Positions 10,247 through 20,219 of a DNA stretch of 23,339 nt are shown in pieces; position 1 is the stretch's first letter, and every line of letters begins with the position of its first letter. Source of the DNA: Circinella minor (taxonomy: Eukaryota; Mucoromycota; Mucoromycetes; Mucorales; Lichtheimiaceae); contig JAEPRB010000422.1 of NCBI GenBank assembly GCA_016758965.1, positions 1 through 23,339 on the forward strand. Direction: 5' to 3'. The translations under genes were made by a program, and so were the position numbers. Below the pieces are notes generated by a model that saw nothing but the letters and a program-made list of their open reading frames with translations, was not told the origin of the DNA and ran no database searches.

Positions 10247-12100
10247 ACTTAATATTGGTCAAGAGTTGGATTTAGCACGCAGTTATTACATATTATATCC
10301 TCAAATCATATTTAATACTAAATTGTAAACGGTTTCTTTTCCTACTTTTAATTTATTATCAGACGCGACTAAAAAAGAAAGTCTACGTATATAATTTTTA
10401 TGGATATTAAAATCGGTTTGTAGTAGTATACTATATATGATTATGATCTCATCATTCATCACGTACGTATATCATTTTTGACAACACACAAGTATGTCCT
10501 TAAACTTATAACTTATAAAAACTACTTCTCTTTATAACCTAATAAACTTTTTCACAGACTTTATAATGATTGATTTTTTTTTATTTGGCTAGATATACTA
10601 ATTCAACGGAGTAAATAGTGTAATAATCTAAAACATTTTTATACTAACACTATTACCCTTATTATCATTGTTGTTATTATCGCTACTATTATTATCATTA
10701 TTATTATATTATGCCATACGTAGTGTCACAAACAGCCTTGCTACGTGATCTTATTGGCTCACGTAATGACATATTTCTAGCAAAGCAATGCCACATTTCT
10801 GGTAGAGCAATACCTTATTTCCGCCAAAGCAATGCCTTATTTCTGGCAGAGCAATACCTTATTTCTGGCAAAGCAATGCCACATTTCAGGCATTGCTAAT
10901 AGTATAAATATCTCACAATTCTTTCAAATAAAGTTCACTATCTTTACTTTTTTTAAATCTTTTAGTTCTTTAACAATTAAATAATTGACCTGGCAATAGT
11001 TTTCTTTGAGCATAAAGTCTCTTAAACTCATTATAAGATTTATCTTTTGTGGATCCTATAAACGTAATATTCCTGACCATTATAAGAACTCCCACAAAAC
11101 CTAAATTTATATTCAGATACAACTAATACGTGCATAACTTATTATTTCTTCTTTATTTTATATCTTTTATTTTATGTACAATTGCTCATTGGCACTTTGT
11201 CTTTTATCAAACAACCTTCTGGTCAACCGGTGTCATAGCCAAAACAATTCTTCACCTACGTAAAATCCATTTGGAACAGCAACACATATTCAGTCTACAT
11301 GCTTAGTTAATCATATTCTTACATTATTTCTTTAATAGCTTAATAGTTTTTTTCTTATCTTTTAGTACTTAGTTAATGTATATAGATTATTTTTCATCAC
11401 ATCCCTATTTTTGGGACAATAAATTTTCTTCTACAAAATATATATATGTACAAAGTACTCCAATCACATATCGAATGCTTTACAAGATCTAGATAGTATC
11501 AAGGGTGCAGAAATACTGAACTAAAGAAACATAACCGAATATGACTCCCCTTTTTTTTTTCTAATATATCCGTTCTTCTTGCTGTTAGCTATAATATCTG
11601 CACTCTTTCTTCGGAACGCTTTTTCTCTTCCCGCCGCCAAGTTGTTCCCTTGCATCTTATCCCTTTCTGCTAAAATTTACAAAACTTTTTTGCACAATAC
11701 CATTCTATATTTGTAGTATTTGATAATAATATAATATAAATGTAGTATACTATGAGCTGTAAATGTAATATGGTTAAAAGATGGAAAGATGGCTAATTTC
11801 GCATTTCTGATAATCGTTCTAGCTTTGGCCCTTCAAAACAATTTCTTGTACTTAAACGGGATGCATCGATGTACATTTGATATTTTCAACTTGTTTATAA
11901 TGTCGTTAATGACTTAGTATATTCCTCTCACTTTTATATATATATATATATTTAGGCATTCCGTGCACAGTGATAGGAGTGCGAGTACTCGCATGGGTAT
12001 GTATATATTTGTATTTTAATATATTTAATGGTTATGTTCTACTATACCAGTATAAGCTTTTTAGAAATAGTTAGTACTTCATCGATAATAAGGATCGAGC
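10247..12100. other. 1.85-kb core between the inverted repeats, no intact gene
   Basis: The core has few A/T homopolymers, carries the 22-bp minisatellite and several TACGTA sites, and has no intact gene. Two protein-like fragments are visible. On the plus strand, 11178-11306 includes AHWHFVFYQTTFWSTGVIAK. On the minus strand, 11676-11521 includes RDKMQGNNLAAGREKAFRRK. The first faintly recalls a segment of Mucorales LINE proteins. Both are too short to assign. Confidence 0.4.
10784..10897 (+). repeat. 22-bp minisatellite, five units, ending in a perfect hairpin
   Basis: Units start with AGCAAT at 10784, 10806, 10828, 10850 and 10872, with a degenerate partial unit just before (from about 10768). 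Within units, variants alternate (ATGCC/ATACC; ACATTT/TTATTT). The last unit is followed by ATTGCT, so 10872-10897 is a perfect 9-bp inverted repeat (AGCAATGCC / GGCATTGCT) around an 8-base loop. A 62-codon open frame crosses the array, but 22 is not a multiple of three and the frame has no conserved product. Confidence 0.9.
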
Positions 12101-12237
12101 GGCTCTCTATAAGAAATAAAATAGTATAATTTATATTATAAATAAATTGAATAAAATTCTCTCATTACAAAAAGAAAATAATAAACGAATAGCCTATCAA
12201 AAAAGAAGAAAGTATCTTTACATGAAAAAGCGTACTC
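12101..12237 (-). repeat. Right arm of the inverted repeat pair
   Basis: Reverse-complement counterpart of 10096-10246. On the plus strand it begins GGCTCTCTATAAGAAATAAA and ends GCGTACTC. It is shorter than the left arm mainly because its internal A run is short. If the outer ends are transposon termini, the TA within GAGTAC could be a target site, but this is conjecture. Confidence 0.8.
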
Positions 12238-14130
12238 ATAACAGTTTGATTGAATAATGATTAGGCCCAAGTCTTGGTCTATTAAGTAAATATCATATTA
12301 CAACAAAAAACTCTTGATTCTCCTGAAAAAATAAGAATAACGTACGTATGTGAAATATTATATTTAATTTACGTAGAAAAAAAAAATACTGTATAGAAAT
12401 AATAATAATAATTATGCCTATTTAATTGTTAATTATAAAATGAGCTTGATGAAAAACCACACTTATCAATAATAAGGTAAGACTCAGTTTTGATTAATAA
12501 TAACAATCAAGGAAGAAGTACAGAGTTGGAGCTACAATTTCCATTATTGAATACTTTGACGTACTAGCCTATAATCTTGTACCATCCACAGAAAAGAAAA
12601 ATATGGGGAGGGGGGAGGTTACAACTAACATTGACAGCAGCTCCGGGTTGAAGTATTTTGATTTAAAATACTAACTATATTCATATGTAGCTTACAAACT
12701 GTTATCTATATTAGGGAATAGTATATAAAGTAATAATTAAGTATTCGACGCTATCCATTTTTATTGTTGCAAGATGACAATCCTATTACACCACTTAATC
12801 TCTGTTGTACAAAACTTTTATATAGGAAAACTCTTTTAGTCTTTTTTTCTTTTCTTTGTTCAACGTTATTATATAATGAATTTATTGTAACCTCTCTTCT
12901 TATCTATAAAGTAAAACAGGTTTGAGTGAAGTATAGAGAAACGAAAATCAAACATTGCCTCAATTTAAGGAAGAAAATAATAATAATATAGTATCTTTTT
13001 AGTGCATTGTATTTAATATCAACGACCAAGGGGGGGGATGGTTATGTTATATCGATCGAGAAGATAAATTGAAAAGGCTCTACGTATTATTTAATAATAT
13101 ATGATACGTAAGCAGCAAGGAAAAAAGGGAATAAAGTAAATAATGTTTTTGCCAATAAGATCAGTGAAAGGGACACAGTAGTGATACTTTAATATATCTC
13201 ATTACTATCTAATCATGTCTTTTCATATAAAAAAGTGTCTCGAACGTAATTGAAAAATTGTGACAGACATAAAATTTGTCATCTATAAATTAAATTAAAG
13301 GTTAAATTGAATCTCGAAAATAATAGTAATAATATATTTTTTATTAATTAATTTATATAATAATACATAATTTATATTATTTCATATTTATTTTACGTAC
13401 TTCCCCCAAATCTCATTCATACAAAGTATATTTTTATTTTATTATACATATACGGTTATAAATGTGTTAAAATATCACGATGTTTCTACTCTCTTTGTGC
13501 AACAAAAACTGGACACGACGATTAATTAATATTAAACCTCCTTCCCCCAGACACTCACACACCGAGAGTTATCCACCAGAAAAACTCATATGAAAATCGG
13601 ACCCTTACTTTCGTACAACCCAAGTAAGTTATTATATAAGAGCGCATTAATATAAGTGTTAAATAACATCGTGTTACTTTAATCAATTTACAATATTGTT
13701 TCTCATTTTGGATCAGTATATTGTCTTATACAATATTTGGTTAAACTTGTAACTTTTTAGAATTTTGATTCTTTTCTTTTTTTAATGGTGAAACATAATA
13801 ATGTTAGTAATTGAAGAGAGAAGAAGACAAAAGAATTATGAAATCGAAAAAAGTGGGGGGGGGGTGGGGAGGAGATTGGAAGAATAAAATATATTCGTGT
13901 AATAAAATGCCAATCGAAAAACAATTATTCTGGCCCGTCATACCATAAATAACACAACTTTTATCATTATCATTACCATTCAATACCACTTTAACAATTA
14001 ATCCAAGTCGAGGCACAATCATATCACAAATAAATACGGCACATGAGGTTTATATAATGACTTGTTTTTAATAAATTTTATTATTATTATTTTTTTTTTG
14101 GGGGGGGGAGGGAAGGAATACAGAAAAAAA
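12238..14130. other. Gene-free end of the first desert and 3' side of the coiled-coil gene
   Basis: No credible gene is seen. Features are G runs at 12603-12616, 13031-13037 and 13855-13872, six TACGTA sites, and scattered (TAA)n. A 72-codon minus-strand frame at 13804-14022 with mixed composition in its first 45 codons lies in what should be the 3' UTR of the coiled-coil gene; it could be an unrecognised exon but matches nothing I know. Confidence 0.5.
14077..14082 (-). terminator. Putative polyadenylation signal of the coiled-coil gene
   Basis: AATAAA on the minus strand, 49 bp past the stop codon at 14131. Position supports it; base composition makes chance occurrence likely. Confidence 0.4.
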
Positions 14131-14309
14131 TTAATTTTTTCGCTTATTAGACCCTTTCCTTCCAAATAATGCTTTTCGAAGTAAACTTCCTGTAGTAGAT
14201 GATCTTTCATCATCACGCATAAGTCGAACTAAATCTTCCATTGGAACGTTGGCTACTGCTTTCCAAGCATGGAAAAGATCTATTTCATGCTGTAAAGCTT
14301 GTGCTGTTG

Positions 14310-14343
<34 letters not shown>

Positions 14344-15754
14344 CAATTTGTTTAGTTAAAATAACAACTTTTATTAGTCAATGAGTTTTTTTTTTTTTAC
14401 AGACTAGTTTCACTTTCTACATTTTTTTCTCCATACCTGAACATCCGACCATAATTGGTGGCTTGGGGAATCTTTGGTGCTTCGTTTAGCAAAATGATAT
14501 GCATTCTTATATAAAATAATAATTGTTAAACAAAAAAAAAATTATAAAAAAGTTTTTTTTTTTTTTTTACCTTGATATATTCAGCTTCTTCTCTATAATT
14601 TGAATGGCTTAACATGGCATCAATAGCCTCATCATTTTCTATACTTTCTGTAAATTTATATATATATATATATATATAATATCACATAAAAGAGAAAAAA
14701 AAAGTTAAGTTATGCATAAGCTAATTTTGATTTGTACTACATTATTTAAATGCATGAAATAATTTTTTTTTTGTTGACCTTCTGCAACCCCATGTTTAGA
14801 TAATTGTTCTCTTAATGAAGCCACTGTACGTTGTAACTGTGCCATTGTACTTGACATTTCCTGCACTTTGGCAATATGGGTATCTTTCAATGTTTTGATT
14901 TCTATTTGTAAAAGTTCTTTATCCTTTTCACATTGACCTAATAATAATTTTTTTTTGGTATAGTTATAATAAAATATGGTACGGAATTACTATAATAGTT
15001 CATATTTGAGTCATAGGTATATATATATGTGTATACATATGACAATAACAACAAACAGTACTGAATTGTTTTATCACTACTCGCCAACCTTTTACAGATG
15101 TTTGAAAATTTTCTCTTTCATTTTCTAGTAAACGACATTTATGGCGCCACGTCTGTTGATCATGTATTGCTTGCTTTAATTCTTTCTAATATATAAAGTT
15201 TTCCTTATGATTATCAACAATCGTATTATTGCTGTGTATATATGCATAATGTTTTTTCCCTTCTTTATTCTTATTCTTACTCTACCTCCAATTGTTGTAT
15301 CTTTGTATTCTTTTCGGCTGCTGCTTTATTTTCAATTAAGGTACGTGCTAAATTATCCGGTGGCTATACTTTTACAAAAGTAATAATAATAATAATTTTT
15401 AATATTCCATGATTAGAAATCAATTTGTTTGGAACGATAATTATATATATATATATATATGAAACCAAAAAGAAAATGTTTTGTACAAGTTGATGCTGAG
15501 GTTGCTGAGGTTGTTGATCGTTTTTATATAGTAAACTGGCTAAAGAGCATTGTGAACTTTTTTTTTTGCATAAAAAATTGGTAAATATTTTTTTTGTACG
15601 CCCCATATGTTTATCATCACTCTGTTTCTTCTGTAGGCTAATGTTCTAACCTGTTCATTTCTACTGCATTATAGTTTACTTCTTTACGTTTCACAGTAAA
15701 TGGTGCAACTGCACTTCTTGATCGACGTGGTGATGGATGATAATTATTGGTCAT
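14131..15754 (-). CDS. Coiled-coil protein of unknown function, 8 exons
   Basis: In transcript order the exons are 15754-15651, 15556-15487, 15363-15286, 15185-15089, 14937-14779, 14647-14571, 14505-14437 and 14310-14131. All phases match and give 277 aa. Seen: a basic, Ser/Arg-rich N-terminus (SPRRSRSAVAPF), a Gln/Pro stretch, then a charged helical region at about 59-167 with heptad-like Leu/Ile spacing, typical of a parallel coiled coil. An acidic segment (about 170-195) follows, and the end is strongly basic (GRKGSNKRKN). No enzymatic motif is visible. I do not recognise the family; a structural or scaffolding role is only inferred. Several donors are weak (GTTAGA, GTACAA, GTTGGC, GTCAAC), so exon 2 especially is uncertain. 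The last acceptor follows 32 A residues. The gene is divergent from the Rua1-type gene. Confidence 0.7.
14312..14343 (+). repeat. T32 homopolymer at an intron acceptor
   Basis: Thirty-two consecutive T (A on the transcribed strand) lie directly before the AG of the last intron of the coiled-coil gene. It is the longest homopolymer in the window and prone to length error in sequencing. Confidence 0.9.
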
Positions 15755-17104
15755 TGTTGATAAATAAATGAAATGCAACAGTACAAAAAAAAAAAAAAAG
15801 GGGATGTAAAAGTTAAGGGAAAAATGGTATTATTATAATAATATAAAAAAAAGAGAATAATGTTCCGAGATATATAATCATGCAACGTCACCTCTTCCTC
15901 ACTCTCACTCTTTCTATTAATTCTTCGTGTTTTTAAGCATTTATGTTTTTGCATGTGCACCTTCCGGTGGTGTAACGTACCAAAAAAATTTTTTTTTTGA
16001 AGTGTTTTATTTTATTTTATTTCCATGGAAACAAATAAATTAACATAAAACAATAATTTATTGGTATCATAGTTACCAACAATAACAAATGGTAACTAAT
16101 ATACAAATCCAAGGTAGTAACCATTTTCGGGTCAACAAGCGAAAAAAAGTATCGATTTTTATGCCTGTAAAATAAAAGTAAAGTTCATGCTATTTGTGAC
16201 GTATACCCTATCAATTAAGCGAAAAAAAAAAAAAAACGAGATGCATAGGCGGAGGATGAATCAAGGTGGCTCCGAGTTGAAAAAAAAAGCAGATCCAAAT
16301 AATTTTTTTTTTTCCATCCAGTTGATCATGGTTATTTGAGGAGAAACAAAATAAAAAAAAAAGGAGGTGCAAAAAAGGATGAGGAGTTATTGACAAAATT
16401 AAGTAAGAAGGATTCATAGTAAAATATATTTCAAAGGAGAGTGACGAAAATTCATATATAACTAGTTTATTAGATATAATACAAGTAATAAAAAAAAGAA
16501 GGTCACGGTTTTAGTTAATAGATAGGATGAAAAAAAACAGAGAGAGAAAAACAATGCATAAACAACACATAAAATTGCATGACTCAGCAATAGATTAAAA
16601 GAAGTATTATTGTCAAACAAAAAAAAAAAAAAAAGAGGATTGAAAGACAATAGTGAATAAAATGAAAATAACTTTGCTCTTTATTATTTTAAAACACTGA
16701 TAATGCATTCCAAAGCTCTCTCTCTCTTTTCTGAAAAAGAATTTTGTATTTATTTAAGCAATATTAAGATTATCAAAAAAAAAAAAAAAAAAAAAAAAAC
16801 GTTTATACACTACCAAATAAAAAAAAAAAGCAATTCGGACCTGCATTATTATAAGCGAAAAACTTTTTTTCTTTCTTGCAAACAACCAAAAGAAATTTTT
16901 TTTTTTTGGTGCCTGACTGTTGTTGCTTTCTTCTTTCACTGTCCTTCTTCGCCCTTTCCCAACAACCCTCCCCCAAAACCGTCTAAAGGTTATTTTCCTT
17001 TTTAAACTCTTCCGCTCTTGTTATATTGTTGGTTTTTTTTTTTTGCGACTCTCATTAGTTCTTTCATTTCATTAAAAGAAGTAAAAAAAAAAAAAATTAT
17101 AATA
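15755..17104. other. Divergent intergenic region (coiled-coil gene / Rua1-type gene)
   Basis: A 1.35-kb region holding both promoters. It has many A runs on the plus strand, a cluster of GTTACC/GGTAAC elements at 16062-16125, and a palindromic CCATGG (16023-16028). Open frames in it are poly-Lys/poly-Phe artefacts of homopolymers. A minus-strand frame at 15960-15860 has better composition (KTRRINRKSESEEEVTLHDY) and could be an unspliced upstream exon, but I found no splice connection. Confidence 0.5.
16071..16097. promoter_or_regulatory. Inverted repeat AGTTACCA...TGGTAACT
   Basis: Perfect 8-bp arms separated by 11 bases. A TTGGTA just upstream (16060-16065) and a GTAACC downstream (about 16117) make four copies of the same GGTA(A)C/GTTACC core in about 65 bp. 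Such clustering in a divergent promoter suggests a binding site for a dimeric regulator; this is inference. Confidence 0.35.
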
Positions 17105-19334
17105 ATGGATGTTCAAGGGTATATGCCACCACCACACCACCGACCTGAGGATCCGCAAGTGTTACATTATGCACAAGTTAATTTGACACAAAATAATAAT
17201 AATACCAACAAGTCTCATGCATTGCCTCCATTGACAAGCTTACCATCTCATGTTGCCAGTAATACTGAACAGAATTGTAATGGTTCGGTAACCAGTGAAG
17301 GGCGGTCATCCTCACCTTATGCATCATCTCAGCCCCTGAAACAACGAGACACTGAACTTTCAGCAATTCCGGCATTTGTTTTCGACAAACGAAAGAGTAG
17401 TCCGGCGGTCTTGGGGTTGCCGTTGGGACTGAACGACGAGGCACAAGCACAACTGAGCTTGCATTTATCACAGCAACGTAACTCTATTGAGGCTGCTATG
17501 CTGCTTGCCAATTTTAATCGATTACCTTCTACCCCCGCTGCAAATAGTACAGCGGGTGATGATGATCATGACAAAAAATACCAATTATCATCAACATCAA
17601 CATCATCGACGAGAGCAATCAAAACAGAAGAAGATGGTTCTGGTAATTTTTTTTTTTTTTTATATATACTTATGTGATATAAATCAAAACAATTTTTTTT
17701 TTGTTCTATCAAAGAAAATTTATGCGCATAAAAAAAGAAAAAAAGAGAGTATATGTGTGAGAAAAGAGACGGAAAAAAAAAGAGAGAGCTTAATTTTCTT
17801 TTTTTTTTTTTTCAACAACTATAATAATAATAATCCCTTATTTTTTCTTTCTTTCTATGATATCATTTACTTTTTTTTTTGTATCAATTTTCTTTTCAAA
17901 AAAAAAAAAAAAAAAGATCACAAGTCATCATCTTGGAAAGGAGATAATCTTTCAGTTGCATCAGATATTTCATTTCCTTTAAACAACAAAAGTAATCGAC
18001 CGCGAAGGCATTCATACGATGTTAGCATGACATGGGCATCTTTACCTTCAGACAGATCTACATTTTTACAAGATCTTTCCGCATCATCCTCATCTTCATC
18101 CTCATCTTCATCGCTTATTCATCCTCACCATATTCATCCTTATCAACAACCACACCATCCTACTGCAAAATTGATGTGGGTTCAAGGTGTTTCATCACCA
18201 CCTATGTTACCACCACCAACTTCTGCTGCATATCCTGCCCCTGAATCGATTACAATGATTCATCCGCTATCACAGTCATCATCAGCGCCAGGTCAAAAAC
18301 ATGATCAACAACTTCCACAACATCCTCTTCATCAACATCCTGGCGATGCAAATGTGTCACATCCACCATTACCACCTCCTCATCAACATCCACATTACTA
18401 TTCGTACCATCCTCATCCTTACATGCATCATCCAGGTGCTCCACCTCATCCATCGTCATCTACACCTCAATCAGGAGCCGCAAATACATCATCAGTCCCA
18501 GTCCCAGTAACAGCTGCTCCACCACCACCCGGTCAACATCCACATTACTATTATCAACATATTGGCAAATTACCTTTACCTATTCAAATGGATGGTATGA
18601 TTCATGCTCCACTGCCTGGTCAATTTCCACCCATGCCAACGGGCGCTGTGCGCACACCTACAAGACGAAAGAAAAACAGAACGGAAGTTGATGAAGATGA
18701 TATGTCAACGGCTGTGGAACCTGGTGATCCAGATTTCCCTGATATGTCACTCAAAGATATTGAAGCTGCTCGTGTTGATCCCGACGCACGTCCACGACGA
18801 CAAAAATTACGTTATGTTGGTGATAAATATACTCCTCAATGGGTTCGATATAATGGTCAATCAAAAGAAGGTTTGTGTGATACTTGTCAACCTGGTAAAT
18901 GGCTTCAATTGAAAAATAGTGCATTCTGGTAAGTTATTATTTTCATTTTTTGTAAATAGAATAGTTAGAGAATCTTTTTTCTAATACATAGTATATATAA
19001 AATAATAATAATATAGGTATCATAAACAATTTTTTCATGGTATCTCATCAGTATCAGGAAAGGAATTTATGCAACCATTGGAAACACGTTGGGTTGATCA
19101 AGACTTAGTTGAAGGTCTTTGTCATCAATGTCGCCTATGGGTATCCGTTAGCAACGTAAAAAGAAAAAATAGCGTCCTTTGGTATCGACATGCTCATAAG
19201 GTAATTTATAACAAAAAAAAAACCATACGCATGATGAATAAGATAGATATTAACTCTTTTTTTTTTTTGTTCTTTATAATAATTAGTGTCATGTATATCA
19301 TAAACCAAAGCCTAATGCTCCAAAACGACGTTAA
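17105..19334 (+). CDS. Rua1-type zinc-binding transcription regulator, 4 exons
   Basis: Exons 17105-17642, 17917-18928, 19017-19200 and 19287-19334 give 593 aa; introns are 274, 88 and 86 bp. Seen: a long disordered N-terminal part rich in Ser, Pro, His and Gln, with a sumoylation-like IKTE (172-175), a Ser run at 236-245, and many HPH and PPP stretches. A basic RRKKNR (429-434) is a likely nuclear signal, followed by an acidic EVDEDD. The C-terminal 471-593 carries two parallel units: C500-x2-C503...WYH-x4-H524 and C552-x2-C555...WYRH-x4-H580. This is the layout of the Pfam 'Transcription regulator Rua1, C-terminal' domain. Known: Rua1 of Ustilago maydis activates a glycolipid gene cluster; the targets here are unknown. 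The ATG at 17105 is preferred because the in-frame one at 17018 adds only a T-run-coded leader. Confidence 0.88.
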
Positions 19335-20219
19335 CAAAATTTATTCCTTTATTTTTTCCGTATCTTATCCCAAAAATATATTATTAATAACAGTAATTCA
19401 TACAAACAACAATATCAACATTTAAAATACAAGGAAATCCCAAATCCAAAAACAAAACAAAACAAAAAACTATTTCAAAAAAAAAAAAAATCAAAGAAAA
19501 TGTAATTTCAATTTTCTCTTATTATTATTATCTTCTATTGGCTTTAACTCTTTTAGAAATGGCTTATTCTTTTTTTCCTCTTTCACCCTTTATTTTCTTT
19601 TTCTTTTTACTTCTTCAACGATATATATTTTACCGTGTATATATTTATTTGTTTCGTGTAAATGGCGTTTATCTCTTTATCTCTCTCTCTCTCTCTCTCT
19701 ATCACTTTAGCACCCTCTTTTTCTTTTTCTTTTTTTTCTATTATCTCTTTTTTTTTTCCTTTCTATTATTTTTTTTATTATTATCATTTCTTATTCTTAG
19801 TTATTCTTTCAAACCCCTTCCCTAAAAAAAGGAATCCATTCCCCATCTCATTTCTTTTTAGTCTTAAAAAACCCTTTTTTTTTTCTTTGATCTTAAAAAA
19901 AAAAATTCATTATAGTTTAGTATATTATTCCTCTTCTATTCGTAGTCAGTTATTCAGTGCCAAAAAAAAATGAAAAATAAAAAGTATACAAAATAATCAT
20001 TTTTGATATCATATTATTAATTAACTTGAGTGATGATAAAAGTTGACTAATAGACCTGTCAAAGATAATTATTTATTTATTTTCTTTTCTTTTTTTCTGA
20101 TCTACCTAATCATACTCCATTAATTCATTATTCCGAATTCTGATCTAGTCAAAAATAAGAAACCGCGTGATTAAAAAGCTTTTTTAGGCCATATAGTTTA
20201 GTTTCTCATAAAAAAAAAG
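19335..20219. other. 3' flank of the Rua1-type gene, low complexity
   Basis: The 3' UTR is followed by pyrimidine-rich plus-strand DNA with many T runs, a (CT)n tract and (ATT)n. Open frames here are poly-Phe/Ser/Leu artefacts. No gene is seen. Confidence 0.6.
19679..19700. repeat. (CT)n microsatellite
   Basis: About eleven CT units in the pyrimidine-rich 3' flank of the Rua1-type gene. Confidence 0.85.

Larger units (their letters stand above)
6464..13399. repeat. Zone enriched in the palindrome TACGTA (17 sites)
   Basis: By hand count, TACGTA occurs at 6464, 6887, 7921, 8365, 8779, 8863, 9262, 9478, 10384, 10464, 10717, 11257, 12343, 12370, 13081, 13105 and 13394. Four more lie in the second desert at 20949, 21037, 21376 and 21484. 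I found none in the gene-containing stretches 1-6400 and 13800-20900. At about 70% A+T, two or three would be expected in 7 kb. The ACGT core resembles bZIP-type binding sites; its function here is unknown. Confidence 0.7.

Noticed and set aside
10768..10897. Possible CRISPR array
   Set aside because: The repeats are directly adjacent 22-bp units without spacers, and the window is eukaryotic; it is a minisatellite.
10711..10899. 62-codon plus-strand open frame over the minisatellite
   Set aside because: It reads through 22-bp repeats, which shift frame each unit; the start lies just before the array and there is no conserved product.
13540..13640. Protein-like plus-strand stretch followed by GTAAGT
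   Set aside because: Only about 15 codons are open before a stop and no matching second exon was found; probably chance.
13804..14022. 72-codon minus-strand frame downstream of the coiled-coil gene
   Set aside because: The first 45 codons look plausible but the rest follows C and T runs; it lies in the expected 3' UTR and matches nothing known.
5754..14130. tRNA, snRNA, SRP or RNase P RNA genes in the desert
   Set aside because: I looked for B-box-like GGTTCGAATCC and known snRNA core motifs and found none; a covariance-model scan would be decisive.
15751..15960. 69-codon minus-strand frame upstream of the coiled-coil start
   Set aside because: Part has fair composition, but it ends in Phe/Tyr runs and I could not connect it by a GT-AG intron to the first exon.
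17018..17104. In-frame upstream ATG extending the Rua1-type protein by 29 residues
   Set aside because: The extension is Phe/Lys/Ile-rich and coded by T and A runs; it looks like 5' leader. The ATG at 17105 begins the credible sequence.
17178..17511. Antisense open frames inside exon 1 of the Rua1-type gene
   Set aside because: Shadows of the real coding strand; no splice structure or family likeness.
18250..18459. Acidic Asp/Val-rich antisense open frame in exon 2 of the Rua1-type gene
   Set aside because: It is the complement of the CATCCTCAT-type His/Pro/Ser codon repeats, not an independent gene.
19538..19973. Overlapping plus-strand frames rich in Phe, Ser, Leu and Tyr, resembling membrane segments
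   Set aside because: They arise from the long pyrimidine-rich stretch and (CT)n tract, present in more than one frame at once.
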